DNA of 17,179 bases, taken from positions 1-17,179 of the forward strand of contig DATFPQ010000176.1 of the NCBI GenBank assembly GCA_035264765.1, read 5' to 3'. Shown piece by piece: positions 13,805-17,179 of the stretch (its first letter is position 1; each line of letters begins with the position of its first letter). The notes below the pieces were generated by a model. That model saw only the letters and a list, made by a program, of their open reading frames with translations, searched no databases and was not told the origin of the DNA. The position numbers and the translations under genes were made by a program. Source of the stretch: DATFPQ01 sp035264765. GTDB lineage: Bacteria; Actinomycetota; Actinomycetes; Actinomycetales; Angustibacteraceae.

Positions 13805-14628
13805 TACCGGCTGGACTCCGGCCGCCAGATCAGCACCAGGACGGCGGCGGCGATCAGCAGCCCGAGAATGCTGAGGAGGCGGCTCAGGCCGCCCCCGGGC
13901 TGGGACAGGGTGGCCAGCGTGGAGACCACGGCCAGGCCGCCCAGCACCGTGCTGAGCACCCGGGCCCAGGCGCGCCCTCGGGCGTTGTAGATCGCGTTGA
14001 GGATCCAGAGACCCGTTGCGGCCAGTCCCACGACGGTGCCGAGCACGATGGTGGCCGTGACGGCGGCGTCGAGCGCGCTCGGGCTCAGCCGGCCGGCCCT
14101 GACCAGCTCGGTGCGGATGGCGTCCCGCTGGAGCGCGGTGAACAGGATGTTGAGCACGGACAGGGCGGCGCCGACGTACATCAGCCGGACGGCGAGGGCC
14201 AGCGGGCGCGGGGGGTCGGCGGGGCCTTCGGCCAGCGAACCGTACTGGGGTGCCGACGGGTAGGACGGCGCGCTCCCGTAGGCGGCGTTGCCGTACGAGG
14301 GGTCGCCGTACGGCGGCGGCGCCGCCGCCGAGGGCGGCCCGGCGTATGGCGGCTCCCCCGCAGGCGGTGGCGCGGCGGGCGCCCCGGCGTATGGCGGCTC
14401 ACCCGCAGGGGGTGGCGCGGCGGGCGGCCCGGCGGGAGGAGGCGACGCGGAGGGCGGCCCGGCGTACGGCGGCTCGCCCGCAGGCGGCGGCGCGGAGGGC
14501 GGCCCGGCGTGCGGCGGCCCGGTGGGAGCAGGCGGCGGTCCGTCCGCAGGTGGCCCTGCGGCCGGCGGCTGGCTCCGCTCGCCGGGCGGAGGCTGCGCCG
14601 AGGGGTCCGAGGGCGTTGATCCGGTCAT
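13771..14628 (-). CDS. Proline-rich N-terminus fused to a four-helix membrane protein, unknown function
   Basis: I do not recognise the exact family. The 285-residue protein begins with about 140 residues of Pro/Gly/Ala/Tyr-rich, probably disordered sequence, including imperfect 15-residue units of the type PPPAGEPPYAGPPSA. Four hydrophobic segments follow: about 143-166, 187-213, 222-241 and 250-269. The tail is basic (YYAARSGRRGV). The layout resembles actinobacterial proteins with a disordered Pro-rich cytoplasmic tail that may bind partners, but a function is not inferred. The ATG is preceded by GAGGCT six bases upstream, and TTGCCC 17 bases further up fits a -35. The 3' end overlaps the convergent dehydrogenase gene by 34 bases. 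Confidence 0.78.
   Translation of the reverse strand: MTGSTPSDPSAQPPPGERSQPPAAGPPADGPPPAPTGPPHAGPPSAPPPAGEPPYAGPPSASPPPAGPPAAPPPAGEPPYAGAPAAPPPAGEPPYAGPPSAAAPPPYGDPSYGNAAYGSAPSYPSAPQYGSLAEGPADPPRPLALAVRLMYVGAALSVLNILFTALQRDAIRTELVRAGRLSPSALDAAVTATIVLGTVVGLAATGLWILNAIYNARGRAWARVLSTVLGGLAVVSTLATLSQPGGGLSRLLSILGLLIAAAVLVLIWRPESSRYYAARSGRRGV
14325..14535 (-). repeat. Imperfect 45-bp tandem repeats encoding the Pro-rich segment
   Basis: The core GGCGTAYGGC (or GGCGTGCGGC) recurs at 14341, 14386, 14461 and 14506, that is with 45-bp steps and one 75-bp (45+30) step. Each step is a whole number of codons and encodes the PPAGEPPYAGPPSA-type units of the membrane protein. Tandem duplication or slippage is the likely origin. 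It is not a CRISPR array: there are no unique spacers and the sequence is coding. Confidence 0.8.
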
Positions 14629-14634
14629 GCCGCC

Positions 14635-14663
14635 AGCCTCGCCGGGATACGCGGGACGGGCAA
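14635..14663 (-). promoter_or_regulatory. Putative leaderless promoter of the Pro-rich membrane protein gene
   Basis: On the minus strand TTGCCC (14658-14663) and GAGGCT (14635-14640) are 17 bases apart, and the latter ends six bases before the ATG at 14628. The G at the first -10 position weakens it. A GAGG-like Shine-Dalgarno role for the same bases is an alternative. Confidence 0.35.
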
Positions 14664-14673
14664 GGACCGATCG

Positions 14674-14701
14674 GGGGAGCGCACCGGCTCGGCCGCTCCC
14701 C
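14674..14701. repeat. 8-bp inverted repeat in the membrane protein-clpB gap
   Basis: GGGGAGCG (14674-14681) and CGCTCCCC (14694-14701) are exact reverse complements with a 12-nt loop. Its role is unknown; it lies between the two divergent promoters. Confidence 0.5.
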
Positions 14702-14713
14702 AGGGCCGCAGAC

Positions 14714-14732
14714 CCTTGCTGGTGAGCAAAGG
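14714..14732. repeat. TTGCT-GGTG-AGCAA palindrome upstream of clpB
   Basis: CCTTGCT (14714-14720) and AGCAAAGG (14725-14732) form a short hairpin with one bulged base around GGTG. The core TTGCT-N4-AGCAA is the same type as at 4558-4571, suggesting a repeated intergenic motif. Confidence 0.5.
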
Positions 14733-14786
14733 AGGGCGTGGGATCAGAAGGGGGGCGTGCGGTGGAATGCGACGCGGCACTACGAG

Positions 14787-14807
14787 GTTGAGTGACGTAG
14801 ACTCAAC
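14787..14807 (+). promoter_or_regulatory. HspR operator (HAIR) upstream of clpB
   Basis: GTTGAGT (14787-14793), seven bases, then ACTCAAC (14801-14807) is a perfect inverted repeat. It matches the HAIR consensus CTTGAGT-N7-ACTCAAG at the inner six bases of each arm and keeps its symmetry with G/C at the ends. It ends 29 bases before the clpB ATG, where an HspR repressor would overlap the clpB promoter. TTGAGT could itself be a -35, with GTTGTC (14811-14816) a weak -10. It is the only such site I found in the window; the dnaK promoter is outside. Confidence 0.93.
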
Positions 14808-14836
14808 TTAGTTGTCCCGCACCACCAGGAGCTGCC

Positions 14837-17179
<2,343 letters not shown>

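Noticed and set aside
14325..14535. Repeats as a CRISPR array
   Set aside because: The units are contiguous, in frame and part of a Pro-rich coding sequence, with no spacers and no cas genes nearby.
3049..14628. The middle block as a defence or biosynthetic island
   Set aside because: No nuclease, helicase, toxin, transposase, phage or synthetase gene was found; the genes are of unrelated metabolic types and have the same codon use as the flanks.

Overview
The window looks like a chromosomal segment from a very GC-rich actinobacterium. The codon third positions are strongly G/C, GTG starts are frequent, several genes seem to have leaderless promoters, and the heat-shock layout dnaK-grpE-dnaJ-hspR with an HspR-controlled clpB is typical of Actinobacteria. 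The genus cannot be fixed from sequence alone; a Geodermatophilales, Frankiales or Pseudonocardiales relative would fit (inference).

Layout. Positions 1-3048 (+) hold the 3' end of dnaK, then grpE (ATGA overlap), dnaJ and hspR, tightly spaced and apparently one operon. Positions 3049-14628 hold a mixed block of metabolic and envelope genes: an NmrA/QorB-like NAD(P)-binding protein (-), a hotdog thioesterase (+), a CynX-type MFS exporter (+), a cupin (-), a small unknown protein (-), a SnoaL-like protein (+), an NAD-dependent epimerase (-) downstream of an esterase (-), a secreted Asp-box/sialidase-fold protein (-), a large fused FAD/4Fe-4S dehydrogenase of the YdiJ type (+), and a proline-rich four-helix membrane protein (-) whose 3' end overlaps the dehydrogenase gene. 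From 14837 to the window end runs clpB (+), cut off after 781 codons.

How it works together. DnaK, DnaJ and GrpE form the Hsp70 refolding machine. ClpB is its disaggregase partner. HspR, encoded last in the dnaK operon, is the MerR-type repressor of such genes. A perfect HspR site (GTTGAGT-N7-ACTCAAC, 14787-14807) lies just before clpB, so the two ends of the window form one regulatory circuit separated by about 11.7 kb of unrelated genes. I see no functional link among the genes of the middle block.

Non-coding structure. No gene-free stretch exceeds 300 bases; the largest are 6662-6879 and 14629-14836. The most striking non-gene signals are an 18-bp perfect hairpin inside the start of grpE (838-876), a 24-nt-arm near-perfect inverted repeat before the MFS gene (4502-4577), a 16-bp hairpin over the stop codon of the Asp-box gene (9244-9283), and a recurring arrangement of a -10-like hexamer exactly 6-7 nt before a start codon without a Shine-Dalgarno sequence in about six genes. 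No tRNA, rRNA, CRISPR array, transposase or phage gene was seen. I found no convincing new multi-gene system; the window is mostly ordinary chromosome.
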